A stretch of DNA of 64,000 nt from Mycolicibacterium sp. BiH015 (lineage in GTDB: Bacteria; Actinomycetota; Actinomycetes; Mycobacteriales; Mycobacteriaceae): assembly GCF_027706845.1 (NCBI RefSeq), contig NZ_JAQGCZ010000017.1, positions 1-64,000 of the forward strand, written 5' to 3'. Shown one piece after another: positions 1 to 7,288 of this stretch; position 1 is the stretch's first letter, and every line of letters starts with the position of its first letter. The notes under the pieces were generated by a model. It saw only the letters and a program-made list of their open reading frames with translations, made no database searches and had not been told where the DNA came from. The position numbers and the translations under genes were made by a program.

Positions 1-211
1 ATCCACACCTCACCCGGAGGTTCTCTTCATATCAACCCAACACGCCTGCTACCAACGTCCAGTCTCGGTACACCTAGCCCCGCGCGAGAACCCCGACGCG
101 TCGACCGGTTGGCCCACCCGTCGCTGTCAGATGCTGCGTCCAACGAAAATGGTTGAAATGAGCAGCTTGTCCGTCGCATTCCGTACGCTTTGCTCGGGCA
201 AGGGGGATGGC
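1..211. other. left-edge region without a convincing gene
   Basis: No open frame here has mycobacterial-looking protein content. The plus-strand frame that starts at 131 only extends the TetR gene upstream of its Shine-Dalgarno sequence. I see no convincing promoter pair, repeat or RNA gene. Confidence 0.5.
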
Positions 212-775
212 ATGTCGGACACCGAGACCACACAGAGAGCGGCAGCGCTGGAGGCTGCCCTCGCAGAAGTGCAGCAGTGGGGTGTCGACCGATTCCGGCT
301 CGAAGGGGTGGCACACCGCGCCCGGCTCGATCTCGACTATGTGCGGCAAACATGGGCCACCGAGCACGAACTCATCGCCGACGCGCTCTTGAACTACAGC
401 CAGACGATGATGAAGCTGCCCGACACCGGTTCCCTGCACGGCGACCTGACCGAGCTCGCCCTGGCACTGGCCAGATACCTCAACGAACCGGTCGGACGCA
501 GAATCTCGCGCATGCTGGTCATCGACAGCAAGTCCGAGGCTATCGATCCCAACACCCGGGGTTATTTCTGGACGATCAGGCGCGAGATGGTCGAAGGCAT
601 CTTCCGGCGAGCCGCTGAGCGAGGCGAACTGCGTCGCGACGTCAAACCGATTGTCGCGCTGCAACTGCTGACATCGCCGCTGCACACCTTCGCGCTGTAC
701 TCCGACAGCCCCATCGGCGAGGACTACTGCCGCACGATCGCGACCCTGGTGAGCCGGGCGATCAGCGAAAACTGA
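212..775 (+). CDS. TetR-like transcriptional regulator
   Basis: A 187-residue protein with a TetR-style plan: an N-terminal helix-turn-helix region (residues about 15-55, around GVDRFRLEGVAHRA) followed by an all-helical ligand/dimer domain. The start at 212 was chosen over the in-frame ATG at 131 because AGGGGGATGG lies just upstream and the HTH begins soon after. It would bind DNA as a dimer and usually represses neighbours. It sits next to, and convergent with, the mfp conservon (its stop lies 3 bases from mfpA's), so no target is obvious from context. The HTH is less canonical than usual. The family call is good, the ligand and targets are unknown. Confidence 0.7.
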   Translation: MSDTETTQRAAALEAALAEVQQWGVDRFRLEGVAHRARLDLDYVRQTWATEHELIADALLNYSQTMMKLPDTGSLHGDLTELALALARYLNEPVGRRISRMLVIDSKSEAIDPNTRGYFWTIRREMVEGIFRRAAERGELRRDVKPIVALQLLTSPLHTFALYSDSPIGEDYCRTIATLVSRAISEN

Positions 776-778
776 CTG

Positions 779-1330
779 CTAGCCGCCGATGTCGAGGCCG
801 TGAGCCGCAGCGAACGAGATCGCCTGTTCGATGTCGACCCTGGCGCCACGCAGCTTGGCGGTCGTCCAGAACGTCGGGTCGACGCGGGCGCCGCGCAGAT
901 CGGCCTGCTCCAGCCGGGCGTCCTGCACGCGGGCCCCGGTCAGGTCGGCGCGCTCCAGCGTCGCTTCCCGCAAATCCGCTCCCACCAGACTGGTTTCACG
1001 CAGCCGGCAGTCCGACAAATCTGTCTTGCGCAGGTCCGTGCCGGCGAGCACGGCGAGGGTGAAATCGGACTCGATGATCGTCAGCGGTCGCATTCGGCAT
1101 TCCGTGAACGTCGAACCCAGGAAACTGCAGTGACGAAATATGCTGTGCCACAGAGAAGTACGGCGAAAGGTGCAATTGCGGAACGCGGATCCGGTGTGAT
1201 CGGAATCCGACAGGTCGGCGCCGGTGAAGTCGCACTCGGTGAACACCACCCGTTCGGTGCGCAGCCGGCTGAGATCTTCGTCGCGGAAGTTCTGCCCCTC
1301 GAACTCGCGATCGGCCTCGCGTGCATCCAT
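779..1330 (-). CDS. mfpA: pentapeptide-repeat protein MfpA (DNA gyrase-interacting)
   Basis: 183 residues, the length I recall for M. tuberculosis MfpA (Rv3361c). Most of the protein is tandem A(D/N)LXX-type pentapeptides (for example ADLSDS, TDLRKTDLSD, ADLREATLERADL), which fold into a right-handed beta helix. MfpA proteins mimic B-form DNA, bind gyrase and can lower fluoroquinolone susceptibility. It is the last gene of a five-gene conservon and starts 4 bases after the MfpB GTPase stop, so the two are probably co-translated; MfpB is reported to modulate MfpA. Synteny and repeat content make the assignment strong. Actual quinolone phenotype cannot be read from sequence. Confidence 0.93.
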   Translation of the reverse strand: MDAREADREFEGQNFRDEDLSRLRTERVVFTECDFTGADLSDSDHTGSAFRNCTFRRTSLWHSIFRHCSFLGSTFTECRMRPLTIIESDFTLAVLAGTDLRKTDLSDCRLRETSLVGADLREATLERADLTGARVQDARLEQADLRGARVDPTFWTTAKLRGARVDIEQAISFAAAHGLDIGG

Positions 1331-1334
1331 CGGC

Positions 1335-1904
1335 TCAGCCTGTGGCCGCGAGCCGGCTCAACGCGTATTCCGCGACCGCGATCAACGCCGCTTTGGCCGA
1401 TTCACGGTTGCGGGCATCGACGGAGATCACCGGGATGTGCTCGGGCAGTGCGAGCGCTGCGCGGACCGCGGACAACGCATGACGGGGTGCGTCGTCGAAC
1501 TCGTTGACGGCCACCAGGAAAGGCAACTTGCGAGCCTCGAAGAAGTCCACCGCCGCGAAGCTGTCCTCGAGCCGTCGGACGTCCACCAGGATGATGGCGC
1601 CGATCGCGCCCCGGACCAAGTCGTCCCACATGAACCAGAATCGGCGCTGCCCGGGCGTGCCGAACAGGTACAGCACGAGATCGTCGCCGAGGCTGATGCG
1701 CCCGAAATCCATCGCGACCGTCGTCGTCGACTTGTCGGGCGTCGCGTCGAGACCGTCGAACCCCTGCGACGCGTCGGTCACCAGCGCCTCGGTCCGCAAC
1801 GGGACGATCTCCGACACCGCGCCGACGAACGTCGTCTTGCCCGCGCCGAAGCCACCAGAGACGACGATCTTGGTCGACGCCGATCTAGAGTGCCCTGAGG
1901 CCAC
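1335..1904 (-). CDS. mfpB: small GTPase of the mfp conservon (MfpB)
   Basis: A 189-residue Ras-like GTPase of the conservon type. Walker A GGFGAGKTT is at residues 17-25, the switch region reads FGTPGQRRF in place of the usual DxxG, and NEFD replaces NKxD. It starts at a GTG that overlaps the end of mfpC by 20 bases. In conservons this GTPase works with a roadblock protein, a DUF742 protein and a sensor kinase on the inner membrane face; in mycobacteria it is reported to influence MfpA action on gyrase. The homologue is Rv3362c. The altered guanine-specificity motifs are normal for this family. Confidence 0.92.
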   Translation of the reverse strand: MASGHSRSASTKIVVSGGFGAGKTTFVGAVSEIVPLRTEALVTDASQGFDGLDATPDKSTTTVAMDFGRISLGDDLVLYLFGTPGQRRFWFMWDDLVRGAIGAIILVDVRRLEDSFAAVDFFEARKLPFLVAVNEFDDAPRHALSAVRAALALPEHIPVISVDARNRESAKAALIAVAEYALSRLAATG

Positions 1905-2262
1905 GCAACGTCCTTCCGATCAGTTCTCGCCGTTCGTCGGCCGTCGTGGCCTCACCCAGGGTGGCGTGTACCCGCAGATGACCCTGCACCACCAGATCCC
2001 CCACCAGCACCCGCGCCACGCCGAGCGGCAGATAGAGACGGGCGGCGATCTCGGCGACCGACGGACGCTCGGCACACAGTTCGACGATCTGGCTCCTGAC
2101 GTCGCCGGCCGGCCAATTCGTGAGCCCGGCCGGGGTCACGATACCCACCGGAGCCTCCAGTGGAAGCTGCACGCCCGCATCGGTGCGGCCCGCCGTCAGT
2201 GTGTACGGACGTACCAGATTGGGCGATGCATGCGCCTGCTCCGGCCTGTCGTGCGCACCCAT
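1885..2262 (-). CDS. DUF742 protein of the mfp conservon
   Basis: 125 residues with the DUF742 signature: LVRPYTLTAGRT near residue 17, then a winged-helix-like C-terminal half ending RRELIGRTLRGLRAL. I chose ATG 2262, 7 bases after the stop of the roadblock gene, because the frame upstream of it overlaps that gene and looks non-native. Equivalent to Rv3363c. DUF742 proteins are always found beside the conservon GTPase and probably help couple the kinase and roadblock proteins to it; a molecular activity is not established. Confidence 0.88.
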   Translation of the reverse strand: MGAHDRPEQAHASPNLVRPYTLTAGRTDAGVQLPLEAPVGIVTPAGLTNWPAGDVRSQIVELCAERPSVAEIAARLYLPLGVARVLVGDLVVQGHLRVHATLGEATTADERRELIGRTLRGLRAL

Positions 2263-2269
2263 CGACCAC

Positions 2270-2689
2270 TCACCGGTGTTGCGGGCGGCGCCGCTGCGAC
2301 TGGACGACCGCGCCGACACGCTCCACGAGAATTGCCATCTCGTAACCGATCTGGCCGATGTCGCAGTGCCGGGCGGCCAGCGTCGCGAGATTGGACCCGT
2401 CACCGACGCGCATCAGCAACAGGTAGCCGTTCTCCATCTCGACCACCGACTGCAGTACGTATCCGCCGTCGAACAACTGCGCGGCACCCGTCGACAAGCT
2501 GGCCAGGCCCGACGCGACGGCTGCGAGCTGATCTGCGCGCTCCCCCGGGATGTGTTCGCTGGCAGCCACCAGCAGACCGTCCGCCGAAACCAGGATCGCG
2601 TGCGACACCCCTGGCACCTCGCGCGCGAACCTGGCGACGAGCCAGTCCAGCGAGGATTCCGAGTTTGGGGGCGCCGGCTGAGCAGTCAC
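2270..2689 (-). CDS. roadblock/LC7-domain protein of the mfp conservon
   Basis: 139 residues forming one roadblock/LC7 domain (LDWLVARFAREVPGV at the start, then HAILVSADGLLVAAS and a second strand set YVLQSVVEMENGYLLLM). Such proteins act as regulators or scaffolds for the conservon GTPase. Its GTG start overlaps the stop of the upstream kinase gene in a GTGA, so translation is probably coupled. Equivalent to Rv3364c. Catalytic residues are neither seen nor expected. Confidence 0.9.
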   Translation of the reverse strand: MTAQPAPPNSESSLDWLVARFAREVPGVSHAILVSADGLLVAASEHIPGERADQLAAVASGLASLSTGAAQLFDGGYVLQSVVEMENGYLLLMRVGDGSNLATLAARHCDIGQIGYEMAILVERVGAVVQSQRRRPQHR

Positions 2690-5232
2690 TGGTTGTCGGT
2701 TCCTCCCGCTTCCTGGGCCCGGCGGCGTCCGGCGTGCACGCCACCGAAGTGACTACCGATGCTGGTTCGCACGGCATCCGGATTCCGGGTGGGCAGCGCA
2801 TGCCCGTTCTCCGACCCGTCAGCCGATGCTAGCGGCCGCTCGTCGGCGTGACCGGGAACCAGACGGGCACCCGGCTGCCGAACGGGTAGCCCGTCGGCGG
2901 TCCGGTCGCGCACCGGGGTGGCCTCGGCGGCCTGCGCCGCTGACCATCCGTTGTCCCATACCGACTTCCAGTTGAGGTCGGAGCTGTGGGACAACTCGTG
3001 CGGGTCGACCAGCCATTCCGACAGCATCTTCTGGTAGATCGCGTCGTCGTCATCGCCGAGGGCGGCGTGCCCCGCGCGCGGCGCTTCGGGCTCGGGTGGG
3101 GCCGGCGGCTGCGGACGCACCGAAAAGTACGAGGCGACGCTCGGCCGGGGCGGTTCAGTTTGGCGGGGCGCGGGCGGCGAGGGTGTCGGAGCTGGGGACG
3201 GCTCGACGATCCCGCTCGCGCCGGGTCGTCGCTGAGGCAGCGCGACGTCAGCGGGCGCGGCAGCCGGGGCCGCAGCGGGTCCAGATACGACGGGCTGGAC
3301 GGGTGCGCGGTGGGCACCCTCCAGCGAGGGCGCGGTGACCAAGCCGGCGGGTGCGTCGGCTGGGGTCTGCTCGCCGGCGCTGCGCGCAACGGGGCGGGTG
3401 TCGGTGAGCAGACGGCTCGGGATGTACACGCCCGCGGTGGTACCGGAGTCCGCCTGCCCCGCGACGGTGCTGCGCAGCCGAACGACGAGTCCGTGCGTGG
3501 CCGCCAGGCGCCCCACCACGAACAGGCCCATGTGGCGTGCCGTGTACGGGTTGACCTCGCCGCCGGATTCCAGCCGGGTGTTGGCGACACGCAGGTCGGA
3601 CTCGGTCATGCCCAACCCGGTGTCGCTGACCTCGATCACCAGCCCGTTGTTGCCCGTCGGGACCGCCGAGACCTGGACCTTCGTGCTCGGCGGCGAGTAC
3701 CGCAGCGCGTTGTCGATCAGTTCAGCCAGCAGATGCGCGAGGTCTCCGGCGACCGCACCGTCGATCTCGCTGTCGGGCAGGCTCGCGGTGACAACCCTGG
3801 TGTACTCCTCGACCTCGGAGGCGGCGGCGTTGACGAGGGCGGCGACGCGCACGGGGTCGGATTGTTCCCGCGACATCTGCGCCCCCGCGAGCACCATCAG
3901 GTTCGCGCCGTTGCGACGCATGCGCGCCGCGAGGTGGTCGAGCCGGAAGAGGCTCTCCAACCGGCCGGGGTCCTCTTCGTCACGTTCGAGCTGATCGATG
4001 AGCGAGAGCTGTTGGTCCACCAGCGAGCGGTTACGTCGCGACAACGTCTCGAACATGTCGGTCACCTGGAGCGCAAGGCGGGCCTGCTCGCCGGCGAGCA
4101 TGAGCGCCTGCTGGTGCAACTCGTCGACCGCGTGGGCGACCTGGCCCACCTCCTCGGTGGTGTGCACCGGAATCGGCTGCACCGGGAACTCCTTGCCGTC
4201 GCTGCGCACGTGCTCGACCTCGCGGGCCAGATCTTCGTGGGCCACTTTGAGCGCGCTGTCGCGCAGTGTCCGCAGCGGCCGCACCAGCGAGCGGGCGACG
4301 AGGGTGACAAGGATCAGCGCAACGAGGATCGCGGCGCCGACGAGTGCCGCGTCCCGGATGGCGGCCGTGCGGGCGTCGTCTGCCTGCCGTGACACCGTAG
4401 CCGGAATGGCATCGGCGGTCCTGGCGATGACGCCGTCGGCGATGTTCGCCGTGACCTGTTGTGACGCCAACAGATCGGTGTTGCCGACGAGAACCGAGGC
4501 CGGGTCGGAGATGACCGCCAGCCGCTTGACCATCTCCGAGCGCAGCGACGCGGCCTGGTCGGAGGCACCGCCGAGAAAAGCGCCGATCGCCGAGACGGTC
4601 GCGGGTTCGGTGCCTGCGATCGTCACGATCGCCGAGCGCAGCACAGGTTCGGGAAGGTCCCCGCCGCGGGTGACCAACATGCGCTGCATCGCCATCTGCC
4701 CGCGGGCTCCGACCGCGCGCGACAGCACGTCCCCTTCGGCGCGCACCGCGGCGTCGTCGCCGACGAGGCCGGTGATCGCCGTCTCGGCCGTGATCAACAG
4801 CGGGGCATAGGTCATCACCCGTGTCCTCAGGTCCACCGACCCGGCGGTGATCTTGTCGATCAGGTCCTGCCCGTAGTCGATCAGGGTGTTCGTGGCCAGC
4901 CGCACGCTGTCGTCGACTTCGGTGGCGCCGAGCAGATGCTGCAGCTCAGATTTACCGGCGTCGAACTCGCGCAGCGCCGTCGCGGTGTCGCCACCCTCGG
5001 TGGCCGTCACCATCGCCCCCTCCAGTGCGGCCATGTAGTCGACGACGGCGGGCACCATCTCGGCACGATCGGCGGCGCGGCGCAAATCCAGCGCCTCCGA
5101 GCTACTCGCCCAGACGCGCAGCCCTCCGAATGCACACGCCAAGAGCAGCGGGACGACGACGATGGCGAGCACCTTCGCCCGGACGGGCCAGTTGGACGGC
5201 GCCCACCGCGCGGGTCGCTTGTCCAGGCTCAC
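2686..5232 (-). CDS. conservon sensor histidine kinase (nitrate-sensor/HAMP type)
   Basis: First gene of the mfp conservon, equivalent to Rv3365c. From GTG 5232 it has 848 residues: TM1 about 18-41, an extracytoplasmic nitrate/nitrite-sensing-like helical domain about 45-290, TM2 about 294-313, HAMP, a helical linker with FRLDHLAARMRRNG near 430, and an HATPase domain (N box ELIDNALRYS near 504-513, G1 box DTGLGM near 537-542). A Pro/Ala-rich tail fills the last 200 residues. The open frame runs to 5433, but those 67 extra residues lack membrane-protein character and GTG 5232 puts TM1 in the usual place; the start is therefore a choice, not proven. The signal sensed is unknown. Confidence 0.85.
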   Translation of the reverse strand: MSLDKRPARWAPSNWPVRAKVLAIVVVPLLLACAFGGLRVWASSSEALDLRRAADRAEMVPAVVDYMAALEGAMVTATEGGDTATALREFDAGKSELQHLLGATEVDDSVRLATNTLIDYGQDLIDKITAGSVDLRTRVMTYAPLLITAETAITGLVGDDAAVRAEGDVLSRAVGARGQMAMQRMLVTRGGDLPEPVLRSAIVTIAGTEPATVSAIGAFLGGASDQAASLRSEMVKRLAVISDPASVLVGNTDLLASQQVTANIADGVIARTADAIPATVSRQADDARTAAIRDAALVGAAILVALILVTLVARSLVRPLRTLRDSALKVAHEDLAREVEHVRSDGKEFPVQPIPVHTTEEVGQVAHAVDELHQQALMLAGEQARLALQVTDMFETLSRRNRSLVDQQLSLIDQLERDEEDPGRLESLFRLDHLAARMRRNGANLMVLAGAQMSREQSDPVRVAALVNAAASEVEEYTRVVTASLPDSEIDGAVAGDLAHLLAELIDNALRYSPPSTKVQVSAVPTGNNGLVIEVSDTGLGMTESDLRVANTRLESGGEVNPYTARHMGLFVVGRLAATHGLVVRLRSTVAGQADSGTTAGVYIPSRLLTDTRPVARSAGEQTPADAPAGLVTAPSLEGAHRAPVQPVVSGPAAAPAAAPADVALPQRRPGASGIVEPSPAPTPSPPAPRQTEPPRPSVASYFSVRPQPPAPPEPEAPRAGHAALGDDDDAIYQKMLSEWLVDPHELSHSSDLNWKSVWDNGWSAAQAAEATPVRDRTADGLPVRQPGARLVPGHADERPLASADGSENGHALPTRNPDAVRTSIGSHFGGVHAGRRRAQEAGGTDNQ

Positions 5233-5559
5233 CGGGCGCTCGCGGTGTGAGTCGGGCGCGCGCAGATCATTGATCGAGCGTCGTTCATATGGCTTCCTGC
5301 GGATGGGCCGACGAAAGGGCCTGGCAATTTGACGAGTATGCCAGCCCTTCGACGTGCCTTCCACAGCTGGCACGCAGCGCCAACAGTCTGCAAACGTGCT
5401 GACGCGGCCTGATTTTCGGCCGGCAGCAAACACCCCGAACCGGTAGAGGATCGTTACCGCTTCGACGTTGAGGGCATCGAACCATAAGGAAGAATTAAGA
5501 GGGACACGCCGGTTTCGGCGGCGTTGCTACGGGAAACCAAGTTGCACAATGGAGGTGCG
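5233..5559. other. divergent intergenic region (conservon kinase / small peptide)
   Basis: About 330 bases between the chosen start of the conservon kinase and the small-peptide gene. The left part is open in the kinase frame and could encode a longer N-terminus. The right part (5440-5559) is comparatively AT-rich and should hold the promoters for both directions; I see no clear hexamer pair or long inverted repeat. Confidence 0.4.
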
Positions 5560-5715
5560 ATGATGGTCCGAAATGGTGTTGAGGTGGCCATGCTGGCCGA
5601 TGCCTCGGAGATCGGCGACTCGCCCATGATGCGGGCGATGAGCAGTGAAGTGGTCGACATCGACACGCTTGACAGCCTGGTGGCGATCGCCAGCTACGAA
5701 ACCTGCCTCGACTGA
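5560..5715 (+). CDS. small acidic peptide of unknown function
   Basis: A 51-residue open frame with a strong Shine-Dalgarno sequence (GGAGG at 5551-5555) five bases before tandem ATG codons. The peptide is acidic and leucine/valine-rich in its second half (SEVVDIDTLDSLVAIA) and ends SYETCLD with a single cysteine three residues from the C-terminus. The leader-like helical front plus short cysteine-bearing tail is reminiscent of modified-peptide precursors, but no maturase, protease or transporter is next to it. It lies 32 bases upstream of trmL on the same strand. I do not recognise the family. The good ribosome site is the main reason to call it a gene. Confidence 0.55.
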   Translation: MMVRNGVEVAMLADASEIGDSPMMRAMSSEVVDIDTLDSLVAIASYETCLD

Positions 5716-5747
5716 AACACAGTTCCGCCCCGACGTACCCTGCCTAA

Positions 5748-6209
5748 GTGTTCAGGGTGCTCTTCTATTCGCCGCGCATCGCACCCAACACCGGCAATGC
5801 GATCCGCATGGTGGCGGGCACCGGTTGCGAGTTGCACCTCGTTGAGCCGCTCGGATTCGACCTCTCCGAACCCAAGCTGCGCCGCGCGGGCCTGGACTAC
5901 CACGATCTCGCCTCGGTGACGGTGCACCCAGACCTGGCGGCGGCGTGGTCGGCGCTCATGCCCGCCCGGGTGTTCGCATTCACCGCACACGCCAGCACGT
6001 CGTTCGCCGACATCGCCTACCAGCCCGGCGACGTCCTGATGTTCGGCCCGGAACCGACCGGCCTCGACCAGGCCACCCTTGCCGACCCGCACGTCACGTC
6101 GCGGGTGCGGATCCCGATGCTGAGCGGTCGGCGCTCGCTGAACCTGTCGAACGCCGCCGCGGTTGCCGTCTACGAGGCGTGGCGCCAGCAGGGGTTCGGT
6201 GGTTCCTGA
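5748..6209 (+). CDS. trmL: tRNA (cytidine/uridine-34 2'-O)-methyltransferase, TrmL/SpoU family
   Basis: 153 residues, a complete SPOUT-class methyltransferase with the knotted SAM site. Motif 1 NTGNAIRMVAGTG (about 14-26), motif 2 FGPEPTGLDQ (about 98-107) and motif 3 IPMLSGRRSLNLSNAAAVAVYE (split as IPM and RSLNLSNAAAV) are all present. It would methylate the ribose of the wobble base of leucine tRNAs using SAM. Equivalent to Rv3366. Start is GTG 5748, six bases after a TACCCT hexamer (5736-5741), so the mRNA is probably leaderless. It converges on the nitroreductase gene with no spacer. Confidence 0.92.
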   Translation: MFRVLFYSPRIAPNTGNAIRMVAGTGCELHLVEPLGFDLSEPKLRRAGLDYHDLASVTVHPDLAAAWSALMPARVFAFTAHASTSFADIAYQPGDVLMFGPEPTGLDQATLADPHVTSRVRIPMLSGRRSLNLSNAAAVAVYEAWRQQGFGGS

Positions 6210-6851
6210 CTACCACGCATTCCAGTGCGTCAACTGCTCGGCGGGCAGACGCTTGGCTTTCTTGAAGTCGGTTCCCACCGTGTAGGCGATGGGGAACAGC
6301 CCGCCTTGGGAGTACTTGTCGAACGGGATACCGAGGACGTCGGCGGCCTGCTTCTCTCCGTCGCCCAGCAGGTGCAGCGTCGTCCACGCCGAGCCCAGAC
6401 CCCGCGAGCGCAGCGCGAGCATAAAGCTCCACGCGGCCGGTAACAGCGACCCCCAGAATCCTGCGCTCATGCCGGCCGGTGCGCCGTCGGGGCGACCCTC
6501 CAGGCACGGGATCAACATGACGGGCACCTCGTGCAGACGGTCGTTGAGGTACTTGGCGGAGTCGACAACCAGGGGCGTGCGCTCGTCCCGGATGTCGCCG
6601 TAGGTGGGCTTCTCCTGCTCGAGATAGGGGGTCGCGTTGGTCCGGTAGATGTCGGCGAGCGCCTTCTTCTTCTCGGGGTCGTCGACGAACACGAACTGCC
6701 AGCCTTGTGCGTTCGATCCCGTCGGCGCCTGCAGCGCGATGTCGAGGCACTCCATCAGCACCTCACGCGGCACGGGCTTGTCGAAATCGAGACGCTTGCG
6801 CACCGAGCGGGTCGTCGTCAGAACTTCATCAGCGGACAGGTTGAGCGTCAT
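6210..6851 (-). CDS. nitroreductase-family FMN oxidoreductase
   Basis: 213 residues with the nitroreductase fold: the FMN-binding start TTTRSVRKRLDFD, the middle APTGSNAQGWQ and the C-terminal GLGSAWTTLHLL. It is very close to my recollection of Rv3368c, including the N-terminus MTLNLSxDEVLTTTRSVRKRL, which fixes the start at 6851. The enzyme would reduce nitro compounds, quinones or related acceptors with NAD(P)H; the physiological substrate is unknown. It is divergent from the PPOX gene with only 23 bases between start codons, sharing a compact promoter region. Confidence 0.9.
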   Translation of the reverse strand: MTLNLSADEVLTTTRSVRKRLDFDKPVPREVLMECLDIALQAPTGSNAQGWQFVFVDDPEKKKALADIYRTNATPYLEQEKPTYGDIRDERTPLVVDSAKYLNDRLHEVPVMLIPCLEGRPDGAPAGMSAGFWGSLLPAAWSFMLALRSRGLGSAWTTLHLLGDGEKQAADVLGIPFDKYSQGGLFPIAYTVGTDFKKAKRLPAEQLTHWNAW

Positions 6852-6858
6852 TGTCCCG

Positions 6859-6868
6859 AGACTACATT
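6859..6868. promoter_or_regulatory. overlapping divergent -10 elements of the nitroreductase and PPOX genes
   Basis: On the minus strand TAGTCT occupies 6864-6859, seven bases before the nitroreductase ATG (6851). On the plus strand TACATT occupies 6863-6868, six bases before the PPOX ATG (6875). The two hexamers overlap by two bases (TA/TA). Both distances fit transcription starting at the A of the ATG, so both mRNAs are probably leaderless. Spacing is read directly; promoter activity is inferred. Confidence 0.55.
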
Positions 6869-6874
6869 CGGCTG

Positions 6875-7288
6875 ATGGCAATCGATTTCCCGCACGACGT
6901 CACGCAACGTCTCGAGACCGATCACTTCGGCTGGCTCACCACGGTGGCCAAGTCCGGCCAGCCCGTGCCTCGGCTGGTGTGGTTCTACTTCGACGGTGCC
7001 GACATCACCGTCTACACCGAACCGGAGGCCGCCAAGGTCCGCCACATCCGCAACCATTCGCGCGTCAGCCTGAACCTCGACTCCGACGGACAGGGGTCGG
7101 GCATCATCGTCGTCGGCGGCGTCGCGACCGTCGACGCCGAGGGTGCCGACCCTCGCGACGACGCGCCTTACTGGGAGAAGTACGCCGCCGATGCCGCCCA
7201 GATCGGGCTGACCGATGCGATGGGGAACTACAACCTGCGACTGCGGATCAGCATCGACAAGGTGTGGACGACGCCGACACCGGACTAG
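6875..7288 (+). CDS. PPOX-class (pyridoxamine-oxidase-fold) F420/flavin-binding protein
   Basis: 137 residues with the split-barrel fold of the PNPOx/FDOR superfamily (FGWLTTVAKSGQPVPRLVWFYF, split as GWLTTVAKSGQ and PVPRLVWFYFDG; then KVRHIRNHSRVSLNLDSDG). Equivalent to Rv3369. Such proteins use F420, FMN or heme; the small size and the RLVWFYFDG strand suit an F420-dependent or F420-binding member, but this is family-level inference. Its TAG stop and the TAG stop of dnaE2 on the other strand share the palindrome CTAG at 7285-7288. Confidence 0.85.
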   Translation: MAIDFPHDVTQRLETDHFGWLTTVAKSGQPVPRLVWFYFDGADITVYTEPEAAKVRHIRNHSRVSLNLDSDGQGSGIIVVGGVATVDAEGADPRDDAPYWEKYAADAAQIGLTDAMGNYNLRLRISIDKVWTTPTPD

